Assembly: GCF_005497185.1 (NCBI RefSeq)
Contig: NZ_RJTN01000022.1
Location: 1 to 64,000 of the forward strand
DNA length: 64,000 nt
DNA from: Pectobacterium polonicum
GTDB taxonomy: Bacteria > Pseudomonadota > Gammaproteobacteria > Enterobacterales > Enterobacteriaceae
Reading direction: 5' to 3'
Every line of letters begins with the position of its first letter. Positions within the stretch are counted from its first letter, which is position 1. The position numbers and the translations under genes were made by a program. The notes under the pieces are model-generated. The model had not been told where the DNA came from, searched no databases, and was given only the letters and a program-made list of their open reading frames with translations. Shown in pieces: positions 1 through 8,103 of this stretch.

Positions 1-1053
1 AAACGAGGGGAAGAAAAAGGGACGATATTTCCGTCAATGGGCTATTTGCATATTGATGGTAAAGGTATGCAGGCCAACGGTGGAAGTCGTTATAACACCT
101 TTGAAGCTGAGACGATAGCAGCATGGCTTGCGGATCACAAAGAAGAAATTGAGCGCTATTACGATAAGCCCTTACATCAATTAGTCGGAGTTGTGACGCC
201 ATTTTCGGCGCAGGTCAGCACGATTAAATCGTCATTACGTAAGCTGGATATTAATTGTAATGGTGATGAACATTCGCTGACAGTGGGTACTGTTCATTCA
301 TTGCAGGGGGCGGAAAGGGCAATTGTACTTTTCTCTCCGGTCTATTCGAAGCATGAAGATGGTGGATTTATCGACAGCGACAGCAGCGTGCTGAACGTCG
401 CAGTTTCTCGTGCTAAAGATAGTTTCCTGGTTTTTGGTGATATGGACCTATTTGAGATCCAGCCAGGCTCTTCGCCGAGAGGGTTGCTGGCAAAATACCT
501 GTTTGCGTCCACCAGCAATGCCTTGCAGTTTGAGTACAAAGAACGCCAGGATCTTAGTACAGCACAAACGCAGATCTCTACCTTGCATGGTGTTGAGCAG
601 CATGATGCGTTTCTGAACCAGACTTTTGACGCTATCGGTAAGAGTATTACCATTGTTTCTCCTTGGCTAACTTGGCAAAAGTTGGAACAAACCGGTTTTC
701 TTGCATCGATGGCCCAGGCACGCGCTCGTGGTATCGACATTATTGTGGTAACGGACAAAAGTTTTAATACCGAGGATGCCGATTATGAAAAGCGTAAAGA
801 GAAACAGCTGCGCTTAAATGATGCTATGGAAAAACTCAATGAGATGGGCATCGTGATGAAGCTGGTCAATCGTGTTCACAGTAAAATTGTGATTGGTGAC
901 GAAGGGCTGTTGTGCATAGGGTCGTTTAACTGGTTCAGTGCGGCCAGGGATGAGAAGTTTAAGCGATACGATACATCAATGGTATATCGTGGCAAAAACT
1001 TAAAAGGTGAAATTAAAACTATATATAACAGTTTGGAGCAACGTGAATTCTAA
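1..1053 (+). CDS. SF1 (DNA2/UPF1-like) helicase C-terminus fused to PLD nuclease domain, 5'-truncated by window edge
   Basis: The reading frame is open from base 1, so this is the 3' part (350 codons) of a larger gene. The first half carries superfamily-1 helicase signatures of the DNA2/UPF1 type: [12 protein letters not shown] (motif V region, near base 290) and NVAVSRAKD (motif VI, near base 400, with the arginine finger). The second half is a single phospholipase-D-like domain, with IVSPWLTW at about base 650 and the catalytic HxK motif in [11 protein letters not shown] followed by GSFNW near base 900. Proteins joining an SF1 helicase to a PLD nuclease are common in defence islands and are expected to unwind and cut nucleic acid. 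The role is inferred, because the Walker A half lies outside the window. No partner gene follows directly; the next DNA is a decayed transposase. Confidence 0.75.
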   Translation, partial: KRGEEKGTIFPSMGYLHIDGKGMQANGGSRYNTFEAETIAAWLADHKEEIERYYDKPLHQLVGVVTPFSAQVSTIKSSLRKLDINCNGDEHSLTVGTVHSLQGAERAIVLFSPVYSKHEDGGFIDSDSSVLNVAVSRAKDSFLVFGDMDLFEIQPGSSPRGLLAKYLFASTSNALQFEYKERQDLSTAQTQISTLHGVEQHDAFLNQTFDAIGKSITIVSPWLTWQKLEQTGFLASMAQARARGIDIIVVTDKSFNTEDADYEKRKEKQLRLNDAMEKLNEMGIVMKLVNRVHSKIVIGDEGLLCIGSFNWFSAARDEKFKRYDTSMVYRGKNLKGEIKTIYNSLEQREF

Positions 1054-1084
1054 TTCAGGATCATCATTTTAGAGAATTAAGGTT

Positions 1085-1127
1085 CTGTGTCATTCCAGTC
1101 ATCTGTTCAGAAAAATGAATGACACAG
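1085..1127. repeat. 11-bp inverted repeat at left edge of IS256 remnant
   Basis: CTGTGTCATTC (1085-1095) is repeated in inverted form as GAATGACACAG (1117-1127), with 21 bp between. It lies just upstream of the decayed IS256-type transposase. It could be a relic of that element's terminal repeat or a terminator for the helicase gene, although no T-run follows. Confidence 0.4.
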
Positions 1128-1199
1128 GTCCTAGCCTTTCGATTTCGATAAAACTCACCAGACCAGCCAAGCATTGGCCGGAAAAAATGGCATATTAAT

Positions 1200-1805
1200 A
1201 TTATTAATGAAATAGTTAACCGAATCAGTTCTGGCTACCGAACTCGACTCATAGCTGGTTCAGGATGTGGACGCGAACCGTAAAAATGGTTCCGACAAGA
1301 AGATTACCAAAGCCACAATAGGCAGTCGAACCTGCTACGCAGCATGACTGTAACGGCAATTTTGAGTCTCAACTGGTTAAGTGGTTCTAGGCTACGCAGC
1401 CAGAGGAGATTAAGCAGAAAATTATCAGTCTGTTCACGCAAAGAATGAATTACGCCAACATCAGTCAGGATGTCTAAAATTTACACGATTTCAGTATCGT
1501 AACCGCTACGATTAGCGACGCCACCGACAAGATTATCCCTATCTCTGAATTCAAATAGTGGCAGTTGCGCCTATTCGCAAGGCTATTCACACGACTAACA
1601 CCATTGAGTCGGTTCACTAGGAATTTTGCAAATTGACGGAAATCAAAGGTACCTTCCCTACGAGAATAGCATATTAAAGCGGCTTTATCTGGAATTGGTG
1701 AATGAGCAGGTGAAGTGGACAATGCCTATCCAGAACTGGAATTTAACATTGTCGCAGTTAGCTATCTATTTTGACTGGCGACTGGATAACGTTATTACGT
1801 TGTAA
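1200..1805 (+). pseudogene. decayed IS256-family transposase (multiple stops and frameshifts)
   Basis: No intact frame exists, but stepping through frames recovers an IS256-family (MULE superfamily) transposase in order. KNGSDKKITKATIG lies near 1280, EEIKQKIISLFTQ near 1410, DATDKIIPISEF near 1530, IRKAIHTTNTIES near 1575, and KWTMPIQNWNLTLSQLAIYF near 1715, ending WRLDNVITL-stop at 1805. The central DDE part is deleted around 1560-1570, and at least four stops plus two frame changes are present. The element is therefore an old, dead insertion. It fills the gap between the helicase gene and the HNH gene, and no other coding sequence was seen in 1054-1901. Confidence 0.8.
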
Positions 1806-1901
1806 TCTTTTTACCGTGGCATAGCATTTTGAATGCTCTCAACTGGTTTGCAGCCAAGCAATTTTTAATCTCTCGGTATTATTTTCCTGATAGTAAGCAA
1901 C

Positions 1902-2777
1902 TCAGAGACCTTTAAAAACCTGCCCACGATGCCACTCAATAAACCTATCAAGTGGGTAATACTCCCGCTTTTTAGGCAGAAACAGCGGCTTTCCCTCAAA
2001 ATCCCAGAATAGCCTTTCGACGATCTTGCTGCCATTCACGCCTTCAGAAACCATCAATTTCATGCCGTCATCAATACCGATAACGCCAATATCAAACGCA
2101 GAGTGATGTACTGAGCACAAGGCTAATCCGTTGGTCACGGTGCAAGGGCCACCGTATTGCTTCCATTTGATGTGAGCCGCTTCGAGGCCGACAGGCGTTG
2201 TATCGTGTCGTAAATCATAGCCGCATACCGCGCAGCGGTATTGGTACGCACGTAGTACCGTTTGACGGAAATGGGGATCGCGAGACTTGCGTACATCATC
2301 TAGCGATAGTTCCAGACGGTTGGCAATAACTTCCTGAACACTTTCAGGAAAATGCTCACTTAAAATTTGTTGAGCCAGTTTATCGATAAGTTGCGGCTGT
2401 TTGCACAATAGCTGATAGCTGACTTCATCAAATCCCCCCATGACACCGTGCTGAATCAGCTCACGATTTGGCGGCTCTTTACTCCCTTTCTGCGGTGAAC
2501 AATGCTCGTCGTTCTGCAACTGCCAAAAACCATCTCCCTTCAGCCGCCAGAAAGGCATTTCAGGGTAATGAGCACGCCGCTGTGGCCCAAAGCTGTTCAA
2601 AAGTGCCAATAGAGAAGGGCGGATTTCGTCGCCATAGTGAAACAGGCGCGGGTGTCCTTGTTGATAGGCCGATAAGACATAAAGCAGCAACAATGGCTTA
2701 TGAGGCGCACGTTGATCACCTTTACGCCATATCGACATGTTGGAAATTGCGGTTTGAAGTTCCTGAGCAGATGGCAT
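1902..2777 (-). CDS. HNH restriction endonuclease, probable phosphorothioate-DNA-binding (SBD-HNH, McrA-like)
   Basis: This 291-aa protein has two domains. The N-terminal 150 residues resemble the sulfur-binding domain of type IV enzymes that recognise phosphorothioated DNA: WRKGDQRAPHKPLLLLYVL, then FGPQRRAHYPEMPFWRL. The C-terminal part is an HNH nuclease with two CxxC/H metal clusters (CAVCGYD and CSVHH) and the catalytic core LEAAHIKW. The family cuts foreign DNA carrying DndABCDE-type sulfur modification; no dnd genes are visible here, as expected for a restriction-only enzyme. The ATG at 2777 is preferred to an in-frame TTG at 2822 because it directly precedes the conserved domain. Being alone between a dead IS and a regulator suggests acquired defence cargo. 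Confidence 0.75.
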   Translation of the reverse strand: MPSAQELQTAISNMSIWRKGDQRAPHKPLLLLYVLSAYQQGHPRLFHYGDEIRPSLLALLNSFGPQRRAHYPEMPFWRLKGDGFWQLQNDEHCSPQKGSKEPPNRELIQHGVMGGFDEVSYQLLCKQPQLIDKLAQQILSEHFPESVQEVIANRLELSLDDVRKSRDPHFRQTVLRAYQYRCAVCGYDLRHDTTPVGLEAAHIKWKQYGGPCTVTNGLALCSVHHSAFDIGVIGIDDGMKLMVSEGVNGSKIVERLFWDFEGKPLFLPKKREYYPLDRFIEWHRGQVFKGL

Positions 2778-2865
2778 ACGCAACACGGGCTGAAAGGGAA
2801 TATATTGCGATAATGCTCGCAAAATCAGTGGGATTCAAGTCTCCAGTTGCTCTCAGAATGTTACC

Positions 2866-3411
2866 TCACGCCATCTTATCAACGTAGATAACCCTGTGAT
2901 GCTCGGCGTCAGTGATACTTTGCATATGTGAGATTCTGGCGATGAGTAAAAAGGTGAGCAGATCCTTTATGCCATATTTTCTGTAGATATTATTTTTCAT
3001 ATTATTGGCTGTTTTATGGGTTATCACCATTTTCCTTGCGATGGTTTTTATTGCCATTCCGTCCAGCCAATAGCCGAAGAATATTTTCTCATTTGGTGAT
3101 AACGATATCGTCTTGCCTTTTATTTCTTTGAACGATGACAGGGCAGAGATCACTTTTTTAATCGTACTCATCGGTACGTGTTTTGATAATAGCAATACCT
3201 TTTTAGCCACCATCACCGGTGCATGTCTGCGGTTGTTGAGAATAATAATGAATGTCCGGTGTTCAGTGGTAATGATGTAGCTTAATAGTGCCATGTCGAT
3301 ACCGTGTTCAATATCAACAACAGTGATTGGCACATTACCGTTATCACTATTTCCCAGACAGGTAAACGCCGCCGTGGTGAAAGGGCAGCGGCTGAATATT
3401 TCAATGCTCAT
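2866..3411 (-). CDS. LuxR-type HTH transcriptional regulator, orphan
   Basis: This 181-aa protein ends in a LuxR/FixJ-type helix-turn-helix, starting LSPNEKIFFGYWLDGM and continuing IKTIARKM and HKTANNMKNNIYRKYGI, roughly residues 110-160. The N-terminal 100 residues resemble a degenerate receiver domain, as in the FimZ/EcpR/BglJ class. I see no clear phospho-accepting pocket, so it probably acts without a cognate kinase. The ATG at 3411 is chosen over an in-frame TTG at 3441. It follows the orphan flagellin gene by 51 bp on the same strand, so the two are probably co-transcribed. Its target is unknown; regulation of the flagellin or of fimbrial or motility genes is a guess from position. Confidence 0.65.
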   Translation of the reverse strand: MSIEIFSRCPFTTAAFTCLGNSDNGNVPITVVDIEHGIDMALLSYIITTEHRTFIIILNNRRHAPVMVAKKVLLLSKHVPMSTIKKVISALSSFKEIKGKTISLSPNEKIFFGYWLDGMAIKTIARKMVITHKTANNMKNNIYRKYGIKDLLTFLLIARISHMQSITDAEHHRVIYVDKMA

Positions 3412-3462
3412 GGCGATCGCGATTCGATAGAAAAATAGCAACGTGATGTTTATGGTGGCACG

Positions 3463-4917
3463 TCATCCCTGTAACAGCTTTAATACGTTTCCCGACTGCT
3501 GATTGGCTTGTGACAAGACGGACAGGGAAGCCTGTTGCAGGATCTGGGATTTTGTCATCGCGGAAACCTCAATGGCATAATCGGCATCCAATATGCGGGA
3601 GCGAGCGGCAGCGGTGGCAATTTTCTCCTGTGACAGCACGGCAGTGACGGATTCGAAGCGGTTCATCTGGCTGCCGTATTCACTGCGGTAACTGTCCAGC
3701 GTTTTCAGCGCGTTATCGAACGTGGCTAATGCCGCTCTGGCCTGTTCAGGTGCACCTAGCGTCACAGAGGAAAGTCCCAACGACTGGCTATCTGCGGGCG
3801 TAGGGTTGAGGGTAACCGTTTGCAATGCATCACCGAAACTCGCCCCGACGACAAACGTCGTTTCTTTGCTGATCGGTACTGAGGGCGGCAGTGGCGGGGC
3901 TGGCTCTGTCGGTGTGGGAAGTTCATCCCAGCTTGCGCTACTATTAAAGACGCCGCTGCCAACCACAATGACAATCAGATCTTCTGTCACCTCATCAATA
4001 TGAATTTTTTCCAGTCGGTTTGCAGCCCCCACATTCCCATCGTTAAATCCCCCGGTGTTGGCATCTTCAAAACGGTCACCATCACCGCTGTAGGTGATGG
4101 TCATACCTTGATACGTTGTCTGTGCCCCTGTATTGATATTGTATTCCCCGGCTTGCAGCAGCGAATCTGCCGAGTAGGTGGCTCCAGGTAAAAAGCCGTT
4201 ATCTTGCGTAATCACGGCGGTATTCATGGTACTTTCATCTGTCACACCGTTTGCTGACCAGACGATATCGGCGTCTGTGCCTTCTGCGGGCGTACCGGCC
4301 AGATGTCTGCCGTCTCGCGCAAAGAGCTGGATATCGTCATCGGCGCTCAATGAGTCGATGGTTATGGTGATATTTTTTGCGCCAGCAGGAATGTAAGCCA
4401 GCGAAATTACCCCAGAGGGAAATTGATGATTGATATTGGGGACGGGAAACTTTTCAGCCAGTGGCAAGGTTTCCCCCAATTTGGCAGGCTGAGGACCCGG
4501 TTCAGCTGGAGCCAACGGATAGCGGCCAAAGATCTGTGTCGACGAAGCGATGCGGTCGATCTCTTCCCTGATTTGTTGATATTCACCGTTCAGGCTTGCC
4601 TGGTCGGAATCTGACAACGTGCGATTTGCCGCCTGCACTGCAAGATGTCTGCCGCGTTGTATAAGGTTATTGATAGCATTAAGCCCGCTCTCGGCGGTTT
4701 GCATCAGGCTGAGACCGTCTTTCATTCCGTTGGTGATAACGCTGTTGGCATTCAGATTAGCGGTCATCCGGTTGGCAATCGCCTGACCAGCGGCATCATC
4801 CTTCGTACCATTGATGCGCAGACCCGATGAAAGCCGTTCAATCGCCTGGCTCAATCGGGTGGCCGATTTATCCTGTTGATTCCGTATCGTTAAATGAAGA
4901 GAGGTAATCGGCGTCAT
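3463..4917 (-). CDS. orphan flagellin with unusual central domain
   Basis: This 484-aa flagellin has both conserved ends. The N-terminal D0/D1 contains RLSQAIERLSSGLRINGTKD and DDAAGQAIANRMTANLN. The C-terminal D1/D0 contains RILDADYAIEVSAMTKSQIL and ends QQSGNVLKLLQG. The central ~200 residues do not look like enterobacterial FliC: they start NHQFPSGVISLAYIPAGAKN, run through acidic beta-rich sequence with DSLSADDDIQLF and GDGDRFEDANTGGFNDGN, and end in a Pro-rich linker (PTPTEPAPPLPPSVP). This resembles a carbohydrate-binding or pre-peptidase C-type beta sandwich rather than a metalloprotease, since no HExxH is present. The start is ATG 4917. It lies 19 kb from flhDC and is not the main fliC, which should lie beyond the window end next to fliD. 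It probably forms an operon with the LuxR-type gene. Confidence 0.75.
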   Translation of the reverse strand: MTPITSLHLTIRNQQDKSATRLSQAIERLSSGLRINGTKDDAAGQAIANRMTANLNANSVITNGMKDGLSLMQTAESGLNAINNLIQRGRHLAVQAANRTLSDSDQASLNGEYQQIREEIDRIASSTQIFGRYPLAPAEPGPQPAKLGETLPLAEKFPVPNINHQFPSGVISLAYIPAGAKNITITIDSLSADDDIQLFARDGRHLAGTPAEGTDADIVWSANGVTDESTMNTAVITQDNGFLPGATYSADSLLQAGEYNINTGAQTTYQGMTITYSGDGDRFEDANTGGFNDGNVGAANRLEKIHIDEVTEDLIVIVVGSGVFNSSASWDELPTPTEPAPPLPPSVPISKETTFVVGASFGDALQTVTLNPTPADSQSLGLSSVTLGAPEQARAALATFDNALKTLDSYRSEYGSQMNRFESVTAVLSQEKIATAAARSRILDADYAIEVSAMTKSQILQQASLSVLSQANQQSGNVLKLLQG

Positions 4918-5066
4918 TGCGCACCAGTCCTGATTTGGCAAAAACAACGGGATGATTTTTATCTGCTGATTATTGATTTACCGTACAACAAGCAATAGTT
5001 AGCCCTTCCCGATAATGGAAATAAAAACAGATAAAACATTACGTTATGGTTATTTTCGGCAATAGC

Positions 5067-5093
5067 TTATCGACGGTGGCGATCAAAAGATAA
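5067..5093 (-). promoter_or_regulatory. weak sigma-28-like promoter upstream of orphan flagellin
   Basis: On the minus strand TTATCTTT, 11 bp, GTCGATAA matches the sigma-28 consensus TAAAGTTT-N11-GCCGATAA at 7 of 8 positions in the -10 box and about 5 of 8 in the -35 box. It lies 150 bp upstream of the flagellin ATG. The leader would be long, so this is only a candidate. Confidence 0.35.
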
Positions 5094-5144
5094 TCGTTTT
5101 GATAGATCGATGCGATCGTATCGATCGGCGTTACCGATCAAAAG
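5080..5144. repeat. GATC-dense repeat block upstream of orphan flagellin
   Basis: The 10-mer CGATCAAAAG occurs directly repeated at 5080-5089 and 5135-5144. Between them are further GATC/ATCGAT units (AGATCGATGCGATCG, ATCGATCGG). Five Dam sites fall in about 65 bp of a non-coding stretch, which overlaps the candidate flagellin promoter. Possible roles are methylation-sensitive regulation or a regulator-binding array; neither is shown. Confidence 0.5.
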
Positions 5145-5179
5145 CGCTCTGAATCAGTGTTTACGTAACGTCATGAAAA

Positions 5180-5761
5180 TTAAGCAGGTCGGTAGTCTGC
5201 CCAGTAACTAAAGCAGGCGAAGAAGACATATTCTTCAATCACCGCCTGTAGTGTTGGCTGAGTGCGCAGGCGGGTGTTAATCCACACCTGAACCTGTCTG
5301 TCGGTTTTATCTGCCAATGATGCCCATTCACGATAAGACAGGCCGTCAAGTAGCTCGGACCAGCACAGTAGCGTCAGTATTTCCCGAATGCCGGGGTCGT
5401 TTTCCCGATCAAATAATTGCTGAAGACTGTCACTCAATACCTCCAGATGCAGTCGCTCACATTCGCTGATGAGAATACCACTCAGCATAGGGTATCGGCG
5501 AAGATAGCGAGCAGCCTTCACTGGCAGAATGGCTCTGCTACCCGCTTCAATACGTGATACGTCTGATTGCTGCATTAGCCTCGCGGGAATAATCAGATGC
5601 GCTTTACGCTGGCCTGGCAGAGACACTGTCGTCAGACTCAACTGATGGAAGGTATGAATTTTTCTCGTACTGATACCCTGACGGATGGCGTGCGTTGCAC
5701 TGTCATCAAGATGACTCTGATATTTATCCAACAACGTGGATAGCGTCGTGTTACGTGTCAT
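5180..5761 (-). CDS. hypothetical protein, 193 aa
   Basis: I do not recognise this protein. It is soluble, mostly alpha-helical in appearance, with no signal peptide or membrane segment. Notable stretches are RLMQQSDVSRIEAGSRAI near residue 63, which faintly resembles an XRE-type helix-turn-helix, and LSYREWASLADKTDRQVQVW near residue 137, which looks like a second helix-turn-helix (SLADKTDRQVQVW). A DNA-binding role is therefore conceivable but unproven. The ATG at 5761 is the only good start. It lies upstream of, and in the same orientation as, the orphan flagellin with 260 bp between, and its 3' neighbour region contains the GATC-rich repeats. It may be a regulator of that locus. Confidence 0.5.
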   Translation of the reverse strand: MTRNTTLSTLLDKYQSHLDDSATHAIRQGISTRKIHTFHQLSLTTVSLPGQRKAHLIIPARLMQQSDVSRIEAGSRAILPVKAARYLRRYPMLSGILISECERLHLEVLSDSLQQLFDRENDPGIREILTLLCWSELLDGLSYREWASLADKTDRQVQVWINTRLRTQPTLQAVIEEYVFFACFSYWADYRPA

Positions 5762-5915
5762 TTGGAAAATGTCTCCAATATGCGGAATAACAGACAGCCC
5801 GTGTCCTCCGTGGAATCGGATAGTGGTCTGTTATCCTGGGAAAATGAAATAACGGGGAGGGGGAATGGTGCTGTTTCGGTCTGAAATGATGGGAGAGATA
5901 ACGCGTCTGGATTAT

Positions 5916-6338
5916 CTATTCCTGATGAGCTCCTTCCTCGAATTCATGTCCCTTCTCCCTGGCGACAACACTGTAGATACCGTCTTTACATGTTGGGCAG
6001 AGTTTCTTACCGGTATAGTCTTTTTTGCACAGTACGCAATACCAGCTTTTCGGTTTAGGAAGAACGTAGCTGGCAAAGACCTTCTCTCGTAATTTTTTAA
6101 TCCTCTCTTCTTCTTTCTCTTCGGGGTCTCGATAGGGACATGCCATCAGTTTTTTTGAACTTATATTGAGCAGGTCATGCTCAAACCAGGTTCTTTCATG
6201 TTGAGAGCCTTTATGCAGGATTAACGTGCAGCCACAGGATGTACATGTCCAGTAACCTTGAGGCAGGCGGCTAGCCTCAGTCGAACTAACAAAACGATTT
6301 TTGGCGTTGTTAGCCAGATAGCATTTTAGAAAGCGCAT
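5916..6338 (-). CDS. putative zinc-ribbon protein of prophage/island type
   Basis: This 140-aa protein has cysteine pairs typical of zinc ribbons. CTSCGC lies near residue 30, a lone Cys near residue 67 (MACPYRDPEE), and two CxxC pairs (CVLCKKDY and CPTC) near residues 102-118, separated by a highly charged helix (EEKEEERIKKLREK). Similar short proteins occur in enterobacterial CP4-like islands next to AlpA, as here. No enzymatic motif is visible; nucleic-acid or protein binding is inferred. An upstream in-frame ATG at 6374 would add 12 residues, but 6338 (MRFLKCYL) fits the expected beginning of such proteins better. It is the last gene of a leftward group with alpA and the Gp2-like gene. 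Confidence 0.55.
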   Translation of the reverse strand: MRFLKCYLANNAKNRFVSSTEASRLPQGYWTCTSCGCTLILHKGSQHERTWFEHDLLNISSKKLMACPYRDPEEKEEERIKKLREKVFASYVLPKPKSWYCVLCKKDYTGKKLCPTCKDGIYSVVAREKGHEFEEGAHQE

Positions 6339-6430
6339 AAATTGATTCCATTTCTGGCGACAAGGAGTCCGCATGTAGAGTGTGTCCTATCGCTGTTAGC
6401 AGGAAAATAAGTAGGGTTGAAGGCGTGTGA

Positions 6431-6643
6431 TTACTGGCGAGATTGATCGATACGTTGCTGTAACCAGATTTCGACTTCACTTTGCAGCCAGCGGGAACTG
6501 CGGCCCAGCTTAATCGGCCTCGGAAATTCACCCAGTTGAATAAGCTTGTAAAACCATTTGTCGGTTAGTCCGGTCAACTGGGTGATAAATGCCATATCGA
6601 CGAACTGGTCTTCAAGAAGGCGATAATCGGTAGTGGTGCTCAT
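6431..6643 (-). CDS. AlpA-family phage regulatory protein
   Basis: A 70-aa MerR-like winged-helix protein of the AlpA type (DNA-binding activator of excisionase/integrase genes in P4/CP4 islands). The sequence VDMAFITQLTGLTDKWFYKL is the recognition helix-turn-helix, followed by GEFPRPIKLGRSSRWLQSEVEIW, where RSSRW and the Trp-rich end are family hallmarks. The start at 6643 is supported by an AGAGGAG ribosome-binding site 7 bp upstream; a longer frame to 6706 lacks one. It sits between a YagK-like gene and a zinc-ribbon gene, all on the minus strand. In CP4-57, AlpA drives excision of the island, but here the integrase is broken, so its target may be lost. Confidence 0.8.
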   Translation of the reverse strand: MSTTTDYRLLEDQFVDMAFITQLTGLTDKWFYKLIQLGEFPRPIKLGRSSRWLQSEVEIWLQQRIDQSRQ

Positions 6644-6747
6644 CGTTTTTTCTCCTCTGGTGAATGGAGAAGGAGCCGGAAAATGGAAATTGGCGAACTC
6701 CTTCAAACGATGTGCGCGTGGCGTAGTTTTTTATGGCTGAGTGACAA

Positions 6748-7338
6748 TTAACCCAAGCATCTTGGTCGGCCTCGACGAGTAGGTTGGGAGATTTCACTAA
6801 CCTGATAAATAATCCTCTCCGTTTTCTGATCCTGTTTACTCAGGTAACTCAAGATATATAGCATTCTGTTTATTCCTTCATCGTCGTCATAGGATGTCAC
6901 CCATTCCCCTTTTACCCTGTAATGTTCCTTGGGTTCACATCGGTGTGCATACCCATCCCCCTCTGTCACATTCGCCCAAATATCCCTAATGTCTTCAAAT
7001 ACGGCCCAAACCTTACGATGTTTCTGACCATTGAGATAAAAAGCAGCATGGATATGAAAACTATGTTCTTCGGTATATTCCAGCACCCAGACATATCCGA
7101 CGAGTCCCTTTAGCGAAGGGCACTGTTGTAATAACTGCGTGATATCAAAAACGGTGGAATGAGTATCTGCGTAATGATGGGCGTCACTCTTTTTTAAATA
7201 TGAGAAATCGACTCGTAGCATAAGTAATTTTGAATAACGGTCAAATAGTCGACTGAGGTGATTTCGTATATTTCTACGTAGTGTCCGATGGTGAGCGTAC
7301 CTGACGTTGGTATCAGTGATGATTTTATTGTATTCCAT
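6748..7338 (-). CDS. YagK/YfjJ-type protein (inovirus Gp2 family)
   Basis: A 196-aa protein matching the C-terminal domain of E. coli CP4-prophage YagK/YfjJ, also called inovirus Gp2. Recognisable parts are MLRVDFSYLK near residue 40, YVWVLEYTEEHSFHIHAAFYLNG near residues 82-104, and ILSYLSKQDQ near 165. The FHIHAAF segment places two histidines as in HUH-type rolling-circle initiators, so a link to replication or DNA nicking has been suggested for the family; no activity is proven. ATG 7338 is used. It is the first gene of the leftward trio with AlpA and the zinc-ribbon protein, and it points away from the 343-aa gene across a 765-bp AT-rich gap. Confidence 0.65.
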   Translation of the reverse strand: MEYNKIITDTNVRYAHHRTLRRNIRNHLSRLFDRYSKLLMLRVDFSYLKKSDAHHYADTHSTVFDITQLLQQCPSLKGLVGYVWVLEYTEEHSFHIHAAFYLNGQKHRKVWAVFEDIRDIWANVTEGDGYAHRCEPKEHYRVKGEWVTSYDDDEGINRMLYILSYLSKQDQKTERIIYQVSEISQPTRRGRPRCLG

Positions 7339-8103
7339 GAATTCATTCCTGAATGAGTGTTTTTCATGGGATAGGATGCTGGCGTAAATTTTTAAATTTT
7401 ATTAGCACAAGATAATGCACATGAAGATAACATCTTGGGTTCTTTCTTGTACGGAGTGATAGGCGTAGAGATAGTGGTATGGATAATTTTATTTACATAA
7501 ATCGTCTTCTTATAAAATATTAGTATTTACCTTAATTAATCGTTCCACCTTCAGAAGAATGAATATCTGAAATGGAATATGTCTTTGGAATACTGCGGTT
7601 TTCCTTGGATAACTATTCTGCCTCATTCATTGTGATAGTGTTATACTTACCAGGCATCGATATTGCTTATCGCTGTATGTCTTGGTACGTTATCTCTGTT
7701 GCCGATTCGCATCTATTGTGAATCATTCCGGCATCAGAACTATGGTCGCCTTCAGTCGACTGGGTACAAAAGCCAATGGCGACGAACCATCCTGATTTCT
7801 TGGTTCGTGTGACTATCGCGCCTAAACTCAGGTCAGATACAGATATCTGAAGCAACATGGATGTGTCATCGTATAGATAAGCCTTTGGGATACTGCCTCA
7901 ATACTTAGCGTGAATCGTGCTGCAATACTGATATTTTTAGTGTAAAAAACACCTTTTATATCAATAAAAAACCTATCAATTCACCTTAAAAAACATTGAA
8001 TCTATGCTTAAAAAACACCTTTTTAAAGGGTAGAATTATATGCTGAAAAGTAAGATTAAATTTTTTTGATAGTGGTTATCATTTGCGTATGGGGTAAGGC
8101 ACG
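7339..8103. other. 765-bp AT-rich divergent intergenic region with short repeats
   Basis: I see no convincing gene in this gap between two divergent island genes. A 63-codon frame at 7667-7858 (minus) has no ribosome-binding site or recognisable domain. Near the right end the unit TAAAAAACACCTTTT occurs twice, at 7943-7957 and 8009-8023, and a related TTAAAAAACA lies at 7986-7995. These could be operator repeats or an iteron-like array for the divergent genes. The region is far more AT-rich than the flagellar DNA. Confidence 0.5.

Noticed and set aside
3463-4917. Flagellinolysin (flagellin with a metallopeptidase domain)
   Set aside because: No HExxH motif is present in the central domain.
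5865-6092. Plus-strand 75-codon frame
   Set aside because: It lies antisense over the zinc-ribbon gene, which has paired cysteine motifs and the better claim.
7667-7858. 63-codon minus-strand frame in the AT-rich island gap
   Set aside because: There is no ribosome-binding site, no recognisable domain, and the composition is that of the surrounding non-coding DNA.
7943-8023. CRISPR array
   Set aside because: Only two copies of a short A-rich unit occur, with a third degenerate one, irregular spacing and no cas genes.
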